Origin: Gammaproteobacteria bacterium
Lineage (GTDB): Bacteria > Pseudomonadota > Gammaproteobacteria > Steroidobacterales > Rariloculaceae
Reading direction: 5' to 3'
DNA: 64,000 nt
Assembly: GCA_017577365.1 (NCBI GenBank)
Contig: PKRJ01000008.1
Coordinates: 1-64,000 of the forward strand
Shown here: positions 34,448 through 42,061 of the stretch, one piece after another
Position numbering within the stretch: the stretch's first letter is position 1
How the letters are laid out: every line of letters begins with the position of its first letter
Program-made: the position numbers and the translations under genes
Notes under the pieces: generated by a model
Database searches by the model: none
Seen by the model: the letters and a program-made list of their open reading frames with translations, nothing else
What the model was told of the DNA's origin: nothing

Positions 34448-35470
34448 TCATTCGCCGTCCGCGGTGCGCGGTGCGGCGAGATCGTCGTCGTCGACGTGGA
34501 CGCGACGGTTGACGCGCTCGATGTGACGGATCAACTCGCCGGGCTTGGTTTCGAGCGGCCCTTCGGCCGCGAGCGCGTGCTCGCGAGGCTTTCTGATCGC
34601 GTCGCCGAAACGCTCGGCGTCGTAAGCGACCACGTTGCGGCAGCGGTTCACGACCTGAATCACGCCTCCGATGAGCTCGGCCGCGTAGAGGTACGGATCG
34701 TCGTCGGCGAGGAGGTCGTTTCTTTGCAGGACGTCCCAGGCCTCGTAGAGCTCGAGCGTGCGCTCGAACTCCGGCTCGCTGATCTCGAGGCGCAGCACCG
34801 TGTCCGCATCGTCGTCGCCGTCGCGCGCGACCGCATCGGCGAGGGGCTCGGGAACCCGGCCGAAGCGGGCCTCGGGCCCTTCGCCGGATCGTGCGACGGA
34901 ATAGGTGCCGAACGCTCGGCGCCGAGTGCGTCTATCGTCGATCTCCGTCCACATCACGAAGGCGCTCGGCTTCTCCTCGGCGCGATCGCCCGGCGTGCGC
35001 GCCGCGAAGGTCAGGAAGTAGCGCTGCGCCGGCACTCGCGTCCAAAGCGTCTCGCGCTCCGTGCCGGGCTCGCGGGCCGTGAAGTACTCGTCGCCGTAGG
35101 CGCCGATCTCCCAGCGGCTCGTGCCCGGTCGAAACATCTCGATGCCGCGATGCGCCGTGAACTCGATGGCGCCGTCGACGATCGCGTATTCCACGGCGCC
35201 GAGCAGCTCGTATTCGCGCACGGGGCGATCCGCCGGACCGGAGAGCAGCGTCGCCCAGCCGTCATCGGCGAACGTGAGCACGAGCCGCTGCGACTGCGAA
35301 GCCGCGCCGGATGTCCAGGTGCCGGAGACCTCGAACTCGCACGCGCTCATCGCGGTGTGCGTCGCGGCCGAGCATGCGAGCGCGCACGCGAGGATCGCCG
35401 GCCACGGAACCGGCCGGGAGACCGCCGCCGATCCCGCGTCGGGGATGCCTTCGCGTGCGGTCGTCCGCAA
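34448..35470 (-). CDS. Exported two-domain protein, paralogue of the His-rich protein at 35735-36481
   Basis: Not a family I recognise. The 340 residues begin with a Sec signal (PAILACALACSAATHTAMSA). A ~110-residue beta-rich domain of lipocalin-like character follows (VSGTWTSGAASQSQRLVLTF, then WEIGAYGDEYFTAREPG). From about residue 155 (RYFLTFAARTPGD) the protein is clearly homologous to the exported protein two genes upstream. Shared features are RxFxxxAAR, ARFGRVPEPLADAV against RFGAVPRAVYDPLV, TVLRLEISEPEFERTLELYE against MLRLELSPAQYDDVLGVLST, and ERVNRRVHVD against ARNERLHVLD. The gene is last of the five-gene multicopper oxidase operon. Function is unknown; the periplasmic location is inferred. 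Confidence 0.75.
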   Translation of the reverse strand: MRTTAREGIPDAGSAAVSRPVPWPAILACALACSAATHTAMSACEFEVSGTWTSGAASQSQRLVLTFADDGWATLLSGPADRPVREYELLGAVEYAIVDGAIEFTAHRGIEMFRPGTSRWEIGAYGDEYFTAREPGTERETLWTRVPAQRYFLTFAARTPGDRAEEKPSAFVMWTEIDDRRTRRRAFGTYSVARSGEGPEARFGRVPEPLADAVARDGDDDADTVLRLEISEPEFERTLELYEAWDVLQRNDLLADDDPYLYAAELIGGVIQVVNRCRNVVAYDAERFGDAIRKPREHALAAEGPLETKPGELIRHIERVNRRVHVDDDDLAAPRTADGE

Positions 35471-35497
35471 TGCGCTTCGCCTTCGCGTGACGCGGCG

Positions 35498-35683
35498 TCA
35501 GGCCGCGTCGCTTTCTTCGAAGAGCAGCGTCCAGACCGTCGGCGAGCCGTCGACGTCCGGTGGGAACGCGTCGCCTTCCTGGATGAACACGACTGCGCCG
35601 GACGGGCCCTGCGACCGGTATGGTCCGGACGCGTTGCACGTTTCACCGGTCCTGCCGCTCACCGTCGCCGTGGTTTCGGACAT
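35498..35683 (-). CDS. YjzC-like small protein
   Basis: A 61-residue protein with the pattern TGETCNASGPYRS, then IQEGDAFPPDVDGSPTVWTL. This matches the small, widespread proteins related to Bacillus YjzC (G-x-x-C-P-x-S-G-x-Y, then a G-D-x-F-P-P segment and a Trp). The fold is a short beta sheet with one conserved Cys; no activity is established. It lies between the two exported paralogues, 51 bases from one and 27 from the other, on the same strand. There is no signal sequence. Confidence 0.65.
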   Translation of the reverse strand: MSETTATVSGRTGETCNASGPYRSQGPSGAVVFIQEGDAFPPDVDGSPTVWTLLFEESDAA

Positions 35684-35734
35684 CTCTTTTCTCCCTGCGA
35701 ATGATCGAATGTCGTACGAGCGCGTCGGTGGGAG

Positions 35735-36481
35735 CTACTGGCCCCCCGATGAGCTCACGAGCAGCGAGAGCGCCGCACGCGGCATGCGCTCGTCCAGAAC
35801 GTGCAGCCGCTCGTTGCGCGCCTTGAGCTCGGCGAAGAAGAGGAACGGAACGAGGGATCGCGGATTGTCCTCCGAGATGCGATCCTCGATTCCCCAGTCG
35901 AGCGCGTAGAGGTCGATCTCTCGGCCGCAGCGCGCCGCGGCTTCGGTCGCCTGCTTGAGCATCAGGATCTGATTCATCAGCAGGTCGCCTCGGTAAAGCA
36001 GTGCGCCTTCGCGCGCGCGCCGCTCCCAGGTCGAGAGGACGCCGAGCACGTCGTCGTACTGCGCGGGAGACAGCTCGAGCCGAAGCATCACCGAGTCGCC
36101 GTCCTCGGGCGCGCCGACGAGCGGGTCGTAGACGGCCCGAGGGACCGCGCCGAAACGGAAACCGCCGGCTTCGTCCGCGTAGAGCCCGACGGCGCCGGTC
36201 AGCGTTTCTCCGGCGGTCTCGTCCACTGCGATCAGCACGACGGCCGACGGACCGCCGCCGTCGTAGAAGACGCCTCGGCGCGCGGCGAGGATCATGAAAT
36301 GCCGGACGTTCGGGCTCGCGTCTCGGCCGTGCGCGGCCGCTGCGCACTCGTCCGGTAGATCGACCGCGGCGCCTGCGTGATCGTGGTGCTCGTGGTGCTG
36401 CGCCGGCGCGGCGCCGAACGGCGCCGCGCCGAGCCAGAGGATCGGCACGAGAGCACGCGCTGCGAGAAAGAGCCTTCTCAC
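35735..36481 (-). CDS. Exported protein with N-terminal His cluster, paralogue of 34448-35470
   Basis: Starts at a GTG preceded by AAGGGGAG. The 248 residues open with a Sec signal (VRRLFLAARALVPILWLGAA, cut likely after APA at residue 27). A His cluster follows directly at the new N-terminus, QHHEHHDHAG with five His at residues 29-35. Such a cluster at a mature N-terminus is typical of copper or zinc binding. The remaining ~190 residues (RHFMILAARRGVFYDGGGPS to LFFAELKARNERLHVL) are homologous to the C-terminal domain of the last gene of the operon. No known family is evident. The gap to the SCO gene is 22 bases. I infer a periplasmic metal-binding protein serving the multicopper oxidase. 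Confidence 0.75.
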   Translation of the reverse strand: MRRLFLAARALVPILWLGAAPFGAAPAQHHEHHDHAGAAVDLPDECAAAAHGRDASPNVRHFMILAARRGVFYDGGGPSAVVLIAVDETAGETLTGAVGLYADEAGGFRFGAVPRAVYDPLVGAPEDGDSVMLRLELSPAQYDDVLGVLSTWERRAREGALLYRGDLLMNQILMLKQATEAAARCGREIDLYALDWGIEDRISEDNPRSLVPFLFFAELKARNERLHVLDERMPRAALSLLVSSSGGQ

Positions 36482-36503
36482 GAAACTCCCCTTCCTGCCG
36501 AGC

Positions 36504-37172
36504 TCAAACGGTTCGCCGGTAGCCGTGCTTCTCGACGTCCGCGTCGATTTGCTGCTGCAGCCGGATGTTCTTCTGCAGCTCCTCCTCGTACGAGCCGAGC
36601 GGCTTCGCCCACTCGATGTGCTCGAGCAGCGTGCGCGTCGACACGAAGGCATCGGCGTGCAGCCATCGGCCGAGCGGCTCGTTGATGATCTTGATCATGC
36701 CGGCATGCGCGCTTTCGTCGAGATCGATTCCGATGTGGTCGTGCGAGAAGAACGTGTAGCGCAGCGTATCGACGTCGTAGCGGTCGCCGGTCAGGAAGGT
36801 CCAGCCCGGCAATAGCGCGCCGTGCTCCTTCGCATAGGCGGCCAAGGCGGCAGGATCGTCCTCGTGCGGCTTCAAGGTGATGTTGCAGAGGAACAGGTCC
36901 TTGCCCATGCGATCGGCGAGGTAGCGGCGATGGATTTCCACCATCCTTTGCGTCGCCGCCGGGCAAGCCGTCTCGCAGGTCGTGTACATCATCATGACCA
37001 TTACGGTCTTGCCCTTCAGGACGTCGTCGTAGAAGCGGACCTCCTCGTTCTCGTGAGTACGGAACAGCGCGTTGGGAATCAGATTCGCCAGGCACCGGTT
37101 GCCGTCGCTCGTGTCGAGGCAGGCCCCTGGCGCGACAGTGTCGAAACCGGAGAACAGCTCGCGTCGTTTCAT
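36504..37172 (-). CDS. SCO1/SenC-type thioredoxin-fold copper protein
   Basis: SCO proteins deliver copper to oxidases or act as thiol oxidoreductases. The 222 residues carry the family CxxxC, C66 and C70, in MMYTTCETACPAATQRMVEI. A thioredoxin-like fold follows (FLCNITLKPHEDDPAALAAY) with His residues in FFSHDHIGIDLDESAHAG that could complete the copper site. Unlike most SCO proteins it has no membrane anchor or evident signal peptide at the chosen start; the N-terminus MKRRELFSGFDTVAPGA is short and not hydrophobic. The ATG overlaps the stop of the multicopper oxidase gene by three bases (ATGA), so the two are translationally coupled. Confidence 0.8.
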   Translation of the reverse strand: MKRRELFSGFDTVAPGACLDTSDGNRCLANLIPNALFRTHENEEVRFYDDVLKGKTVMVMMMYTTCETACPAATQRMVEIHRRYLADRMGKDLFLCNITLKPHEDDPAALAAYAKEHGALLPGWTFLTGDRYDVDTLRYTFFSHDHIGIDLDESAHAGMIKIINEPLGRWLHADAFVSTRTLLEHIEWAKPLGSYEEELQKNIRLQQQIDADVEKHGYRRTV

Positions 37173-39130
37173 CACACCAATCCTCCCGTCACGTTCCTCG
37201 GACGAATGCCGGCCATGCGGTTGTTCTCGTCGTATTTCGGCGGCAGACCCGCGAGCCGACGCCGCTCGTTGATCTCTCTTCGCTTCTCGGTCAGCTGCTG
37301 GAGGCTGTCCACGACATCGAACCGGACCATCATGAAGTTGTCCTCGTGGTTCATGTTGTGGCAGTGGATGAGGTAGCGGCCGACGAAATCGCGGAATCGC
37401 ATCCGGATCTTCAAGCGATGCTGCGGCGGCAGCATGTAGACGTCGCGCCGGCCCGTCTCCTCGGGCAGCAGAGGCACGTTCTGCACGTCCACGACCTCGC
37501 CGGTATCGGCGTCGCGGATCGTCACCGTGCGCGACACGATCCTCCCTTCCTCGAGATGGATGTGCACCGGGTGGGTCCAGTTGCCCGCGAGCACGTCGTT
37601 CGCGAGATCCCATTCCTCGGACGTGCCCTTCAGCACGACGTGATCGACGCGGTTGTGCTCGAAGGGTAGGCCGTTGATCAGGAAGCGGCGCGGCTCGCCC
37701 TCGAACGTGAAGCGCCATTCGAAGTAGTCGTCCGGAATGATCGGATCCGGATAGTCGATGAGGTGCGCCGGGACCGGGGGCGTGTCCGCCGGGAACCACG
37801 GCTCCCTCTCGATGACGTCGAAGCGCATGACGACGTTCTCGATCGGCAGCCCGGGCGCCGGATCGGGGGTCGGCACGCCGACGTTCTGTGGCTGGGCCTC
37901 GCGGAGATAGAGCTTGCTCCCGGCGGGGAACTGCGAGAAGTCGACGATGATGTCGTAGCGGGTCGCGACGGGGATCTGCAGGTCCCTGTCACTAACGACG
38001 AACGGCTGGGAAACGAAGTTGCCGTCGACGCCGACGACGGTCATCGGCTTCTGCTGCCCGTCCGGGCCGATCAGCGCGATGTTCCACGTCTTCACCATGC
38101 CGGTGTTCAGGATGCGGAAGCGGTACTTGCGGCGCCGCACCGTCAAGCGAGGCTGGATCTTGCCGTTCACGATCCACTTGTCGACATTGTTCGGCGCGCC
38201 GTCGGTGATGAACGCCTCGTTGCGGCCGTTCTGAGCGGGGCAAAAGATGATCGCGTGCAGCTGCAGCGGAATGTCCGTCAAGCCGTAGTAGCCCGGCAGC
38301 CGCAGCGAGCCGGGCAGCGGCAGCTCGTTGCCCGGGTCCTTCTGGTCGTAGAGCCAGAGCTGGCCGTTCAGCCCGAGATAGTTGTTCGCTGCCGTGAACT
38401 CCGCGCGATGGTCATGGAACCAGAGCGAGCGCAGCGCTTCGCGCGGGTCGCCGATGCCGCCGAACTCGTCGACGCCCGCGTACACGTTCGGGTAGTGATT
38501 GTCCTTCCAGAAGCCGGGTCCGAAGAAATCCTGCGCGAAGCCGTCGCTCTCGGAAGCCGTGTGCCCGTTGTGGAGGTGCACGGTAATCTGGTTGACTCCG
38601 GCAGTCGGGTTGTTGAGCGGGAGCTGATTACGAAACCGCACGACCATCGGAACGCCGTAGCGGCCGAGTATCGTCGGCGCCGGATACGACCCGTTGAACG
38701 TCCAGCAGTACGTCGGCAGCAGATCGGTATGGAACCGATGCAGCGACGGCGCGGCCACCATCTCGTAGAAGACCTGAGGGTAGAACTCGAACCAGCGCTG
38801 ATGCGGTGCTCGCGGCGCCTCGCCGGCGAACACGTTCGCGTGGAGCGTCGGTGCGGGCCATAGGTGCGTCGTGCTCGCCACGGGCGGAATCGGCAGCGAA
38901 TCGACGAACGGACGAGTCGGAGGGCTCGCGCTCGGCGGATCGCATTGGGGCGGCCCGGCGGGCGGCTGCGGCGGCGGATAGCTCTGCGCACGCGCGCTCT
39001 TGCGCGAAGTGACGATGGCCGCCGCGCCGATGGCGCCTGCCTTGATGACGGTGCGCCGGTCGACGGTCTTCGAGCCGATAGACGTTTCTCGAGGGCTCCG
39101 ATCGTTCGTGATGTCTTTCGTGTCGGTCAT
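37172..39130 (-). CDS. Tat-exported multicopper oxidase
   Basis: Couples one-electron oxidation of a substrate to four-electron reduction of O2 to water. From MTDTKDITNDRSPRETSIGS the protein has 652 residues and a Tat signal (DRRTVIKAGAIGAAAIV, twin Arg 25-26). All four copper-ligand motifs are present: HLHNGH, WFHDH, HPVHIH and HCHNMNHEDNFMM. The last combines the trinuclear-site ligands with the type 1 site (His-Cys-His-x3-His-x4-Met, Met axial ligand). The start is set by a GGAGG nine bases upstream and by the signal sequence; the open frame reaches 39322. The family includes CotA, bilirubin oxidases and metal oxidases; the substrate is unknown. First gene of a five-gene operon. Confidence 0.92.
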   Translation of the reverse strand: MTDTKDITNDRSPRETSIGSKTVDRRTVIKAGAIGAAAIVTSRKSARAQSYPPPQPPAGPPQCDPPSASPPTRPFVDSLPIPPVASTTHLWPAPTLHANVFAGEAPRAPHQRWFEFYPQVFYEMVAAPSLHRFHTDLLPTYCWTFNGSYPAPTILGRYGVPMVVRFRNQLPLNNPTAGVNQITVHLHNGHTASESDGFAQDFFGPGFWKDNHYPNVYAGVDEFGGIGDPREALRSLWFHDHRAEFTAANNYLGLNGQLWLYDQKDPGNELPLPGSLRLPGYYGLTDIPLQLHAIIFCPAQNGRNEAFITDGAPNNVDKWIVNGKIQPRLTVRRRKYRFRILNTGMVKTWNIALIGPDGQQKPMTVVGVDGNFVSQPFVVSDRDLQIPVATRYDIIVDFSQFPAGSKLYLREAQPQNVGVPTPDPAPGLPIENVVMRFDVIEREPWFPADTPPVPAHLIDYPDPIIPDDYFEWRFTFEGEPRRFLINGLPFEHNRVDHVVLKGTSEEWDLANDVLAGNWTHPVHIHLEEGRIVSRTVTIRDADTGEVVDVQNVPLLPEETGRRDVYMLPPQHRLKIRMRFRDFVGRYLIHCHNMNHEDNFMMVRFDVVDSLQQLTEKRREINERRRLAGLPPKYDENNRMAGIRPRNVTGGLV

Positions 39131-39477
39131 GCCTCTGATCCTCCCTATGGATCGATGCCGGCAGGGCTTCGCATCCGTCACCGGGCGGCGTTCTCTTTCT
39201 TCGACGACGCGCGGCGAAGCCGATACGCGCATCGGACGCAGTCGCCTGAAGTGTTTAGCAACTGCAAGTGGATGCGATGCTAATCGGCCGGTGCGCGGGG
39301 AAAAGCCGTCTCGAGGAAACACATCGTTTCGCCGCGAAGGCGCCGAAGCTCGCCGCGGTCGAGCGATCGATGCTATGTGCTTGAGTCAACGAGCAGACCG
39401 ACGGCCCGCGGCGTGCGCTCGACGAGGGCCGGGAAACTCAGAGTTTCGGAAACGGCTTTCCGCCGCCGCGAGGCGGC
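39131..39477. other. Intergenic region upstream of the multicopper oxidase operon
   Basis: 347 bases without a supported gene between the oxidase start and the end of the TlpA-like gene (same strand). Near 39460-39480 a GC-rich hairpin (CCGCCGCCGCGAGGCGG) just after the TlpA-like stop could slow transcription, but it lacks a T-run. The rest presumably holds the oxidase promoter. I see no clear copper-regulator (CueR-type) palindrome. Confidence 0.4.
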
Positions 39478-40008
39478 TCAGAGGAGGGCCTCGATCTCGG
39501 CTTCGTGCCGCTCTTTCGAGGCGATGCCCACGTGCCGAACGCAAATCGTCCCTTCCCGCGTGATCAGGAACGACGTCGGGAAGCCGACGAGCGGTCCATA
39601 GGCGTCGCGCAGCTCGTAGCGGCCGTTCTCGAGGAGCACCGGATAGGTGATGCCGAGCTCTTCGACGTAGGCCTCGACCGCATCGTCCTCGTCGTCGACC
39701 GCGACGCCCAGCACGACGAAGCCGGCGTCTCCATACCTTTCGTAGAGCTCGACGAGACCGGGGATCTCTTCACGGCACGGCGCGCACCAGGTGGCCCAGA
39801 AGTCGAGCAGGATGACGCGCCCCGCGTAGTCGCCGAGCGCGATCTCCCTGCCGTCGACGGACGGAAGAGTGAAGTCGAGCGGCGCTTCACGCGGTGCGAC
39901 GTTGCAGATATCGGGCTCCGACGCCTGGGAGGCGGCCGCGGCGAGCGCTCCGAGAGCGACACGAGCGGCGCCGATCCACGATCTTTCGCGCAAGACAGGA
40001 CGGCGCAT
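39478..40008 (-). CDS. TlpA/ResA-like periplasmic thioredoxin-fold protein
   Basis: From MRRPVLRERSWIGAARVALG the protein has 176 residues, with a signal or anchor segment (ALGALAAAASQAS) and a redox-active pair C75 and C78 in LLDFWATWCAPCREEIPGLV. The usual cis-Pro loop is GFPTSFLITREGTI. Such proteins reduce or rearrange disulfides in the periplasm, often for cytochrome or copper-site maturation. It is on the same strand and upstream of the multicopper oxidase operon but separated by 347 bases, so a shared role is plausible but not shown. The frame is open to 40128; the chosen ATG puts the signal at the N-terminus. Confidence 0.82.
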   Translation of the reverse strand: MRRPVLRERSWIGAARVALGALAAAASQASEPDICNVAPREAPLDFTLPSVDGREIALGDYAGRVILLDFWATWCAPCREEIPGLVELYERYGDAGFVVLGVAVDDEDDAVEAYVEELGITYPVLLENGRYELRDAYGPLVGFPTSFLITREGTICVRHVGIASKERHEAEIEALL

Positions 40009-40106
40009 AGAGCCTTGCCTTCTCCGAGCCGAGACGTTCGCTAATGCAACGATATCCGGAGGCCGATGACAAGTCCCCTCGGCGGTCGGATCGTTTCGCT
40101 CCGCGG

Positions 40107-40904
40107 TCAGGCGCGCTCCAGCCACCACGCGCGCGGAGCGCCCGGAAACGGATCGGGGCGGAAATAAGCGACCATCCGCTCGCCTTCGTCACGGGCCGTC
40201 CAGGGTGCGACGCCATGGAGCGCGAGCCGGTGAATCAAGTAGGCCTCGCCGGGCCGAGCGGCGACGACGACCCGGCGGCACGCCTCGAAGCACTCCCGGC
40301 GTGCGGCCGTGTACGTTTCGGTGATGTCCTCGTCGAGCCAACGCTCGGGCGGCACGTCGGTGAGACGCTCGCGGAGCGCGCGGCGCATGATCTCGTGCGA
40401 GCCTTCCCAGACGACGAGCGGAGCCGCTCCGGCGGGCGGGTCCGTCAGCGGAACACCGAGGATGAAACCGTGCGCCTCGCCGAGCCGGCGCCGCTTGCCT
40501 TCCGCGCGTCTGATGCCGTCCACGTGCGCGGCGTCCCGCTCCAGTCGAAAGCGGAACGCGGCATTCGACTCGCCGGGCGACGGTTGCGGATAGCCGGGAT
40601 AGCACACCGATATCTGCGCGCGATCCCAAGCGATTCCCGGGAAGCCGAGCACGTCGGCGATGAAGCGAATCGGAGCGCCGCCGAGCGGCGGCACGCGCGC
40701 ATCCGGCACCGCGCCCGACGAGTCGTTCGGGAGGGCGTTGACGCCGACGAACCAGGTGCCGCCGCAGCGTAGCCAGCGCGCACGCAGAGCGGGATCCGTT
40801 CGGCACGCGTCGGCCACGGGGCGCGCCCGTGCGGTCCACTCGGCGATCGCGGGATCGTGCGGAAAGCGAATCCAGCCGCGCCGGAAGAACGTCGTCGCAT
40901 CCAT
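40107..40904 (-). CDS. Phytanoyl-CoA dioxygenase-like (2OG-Fe(II)) protein
   Basis: A 265-residue protein with the jelly-roll iron site pattern: His127 and Asp129 in RDAAHVDGIRRAEGK, a distal His in EAYLIHRLALHGVAPW (His225 or His230) and an Arg downstream in GERMVAYFRPDPFPG that could bind 2-oxoglutarate. The family hydroxylates small molecules using O2 and 2-oxoglutarate. The substrate is unknown. It lies 79 bases from the sulfotransferase gene on the same strand. The two could modify the same compound, but only proximity supports that. Confidence 0.7.
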   Translation of the reverse strand: MDATTFFRRGWIRFPHDPAIAEWTARARPVADACRTDPALRARWLRCGGTWFVGVNALPNDSSGAVPDARVPPLGGAPIRFIADVLGFPGIAWDRAQISVCYPGYPQPSPGESNAAFRFRLERDAAHVDGIRRAEGKRRRLGEAHGFILGVPLTDPPAGAAPLVVWEGSHEIMRRALRERLTDVPPERWLDEDITETYTAARRECFEACRRVVVAARPGEAYLIHRLALHGVAPWTARDEGERMVAYFRPDPFPGAPRAWWLERA

Positions 40905-40983
40905 GAGTCGACTATGGCCGCCGCGAAACCGTGCGGCAACCTCGCGGGGCGCTGCGAAGGATCGGTGAAAACCGAAACGGCGG

Positions 40984-41904
40984 TCAACGACGGGCGTCGC
41001 TCGCGAGCGCCGCGCTCGCCGATGTGCTCGGTTCCATGACGTCGTCGTCCAGCCAGCGACCGAGCGAACGGCCGATCAGCGCCTCGGTTCGCGCGATATC
41101 GTCCCGGCAGACGTCGAGGATTTGCCGGCGCAGCTTCGGGTCGAGCGGCGGCCGGTAAAGCATTCGGTCGTGGAGCCGACGCCACGCGGCCCGTGCGCGT
41201 TCGGGGGGGCGCATCACACGCTCGACGGCGCGCTTCGATCGGGTCATCGCCGAGTACAGCAGCCGGTGCCGAGGCATGCCGCCTCTGTTGTGCACGCGGG
41301 TCGCGGGCACGAAGGCGTCGTCGACGCCGAGGAAGCGGTACAGCGAACGCGTCACGCCGACGGGATTCGCCGCAAGATCCTCGAACAGGATGACCTCGAT
41401 CCGAGCGCGGTCGAACAGCCGGAAGTAACGGTCGAGCTCGTGCCAGTAGAAGTTGCCTTTGATCCACGCGGCGTCGTCGGCGAACGCACGCTGATCGAAA
41501 GGCATTCTCGTGCGCCGCATTCGCAGATGCATCAAGTGCAGCGAGTAGAGCCGGTCCGCGGGATTTCGCAGGCTCACGATCAGCTTGACGTCCGGAAGCC
41601 GCGAGCGGATCCGCGCGGCGGCGCCGGGGCTTCTCAAGTAGTTCGGCGATACCTCGCCGACCGCGGCGGCACCCGAGGCGGCATCGAAGTACGAAAGATA
41701 CTCCTCGAAGGTGCGGACGCGCGTCGAGGCCGCGCGCCGATGGTAGGAATTCTCGGGATCGTAGGCGAAATAGCGCAGCTCCTTCTCGCGCGGCACGAAG
41801 ACGTCGGGGTGCTGGCCGAGGTAGCTATGGAGCGACGTCGAGCCCGCCTTCGTGTCTCCGATGACGAGAAAAGTAGGCGTGATCGGAACGCCTCGCGGTG
41901 CCAC
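40984..41904 (-). CDS. PAPS-dependent sulfotransferase
   Basis: Transfers sulfate from PAPS to a hydroxyl or amine of an acceptor. The 5'-phosphosulfate loop is in LVIGDTKAGSTSLHSYLGQH and the 3'-phosphate site is in LIVSLRNPADRLYSLHLMHL. FEDLAANPVGVTRSLYRFLG is the usual downstream helix. I prefer the GTG at 41904, which has AGGAGG just upstream and gives 306 residues; the frame extends to 41955. The acceptor cannot be read from sequence. It is close to the dioxygenase-like gene, with no PAPS-synthesis genes in the window. Confidence 0.87.
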   Translation of the reverse strand: MAPRGVPITPTFLVIGDTKAGSTSLHSYLGQHPDVFVPREKELRYFAYDPENSYHRRAASTRVRTFEEYLSYFDAASGAAAVGEVSPNYLRSPGAAARIRSRLPDVKLIVSLRNPADRLYSLHLMHLRMRRTRMPFDQRAFADDAAWIKGNFYWHELDRYFRLFDRARIEVILFEDLAANPVGVTRSLYRFLGVDDAFVPATRVHNRGGMPRHRLLYSAMTRSKRAVERVMRPPERARAAWRRLHDRMLYRPPLDPKLRRQILDVCRDDIARTEALIGRSLGRWLDDDVMEPSTSASAALASDARR

Positions 41905-42061
41905 CGTTCCTCCTCGAGCGCGTATCGCGAACGCCCGCGCTCGGTCGAGACGCAAGCAAGCTGAGTGCCAGCGACGGTTTCACCGAAGTCGGATGTTCCT
42001 GCTTCCTCGGGCCCTCGAGATTCCCGGCCTCGGGCGGGTTCCGCGCCGCCTCGGGGCCGGC

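Noticed and set aside
39131..39477. Riboswitch or copper-sensor operator before the multicopper oxidase gene
   Set aside because: I could not find a convincing conserved fold or a CueR/CsoR-type palindrome by eye.
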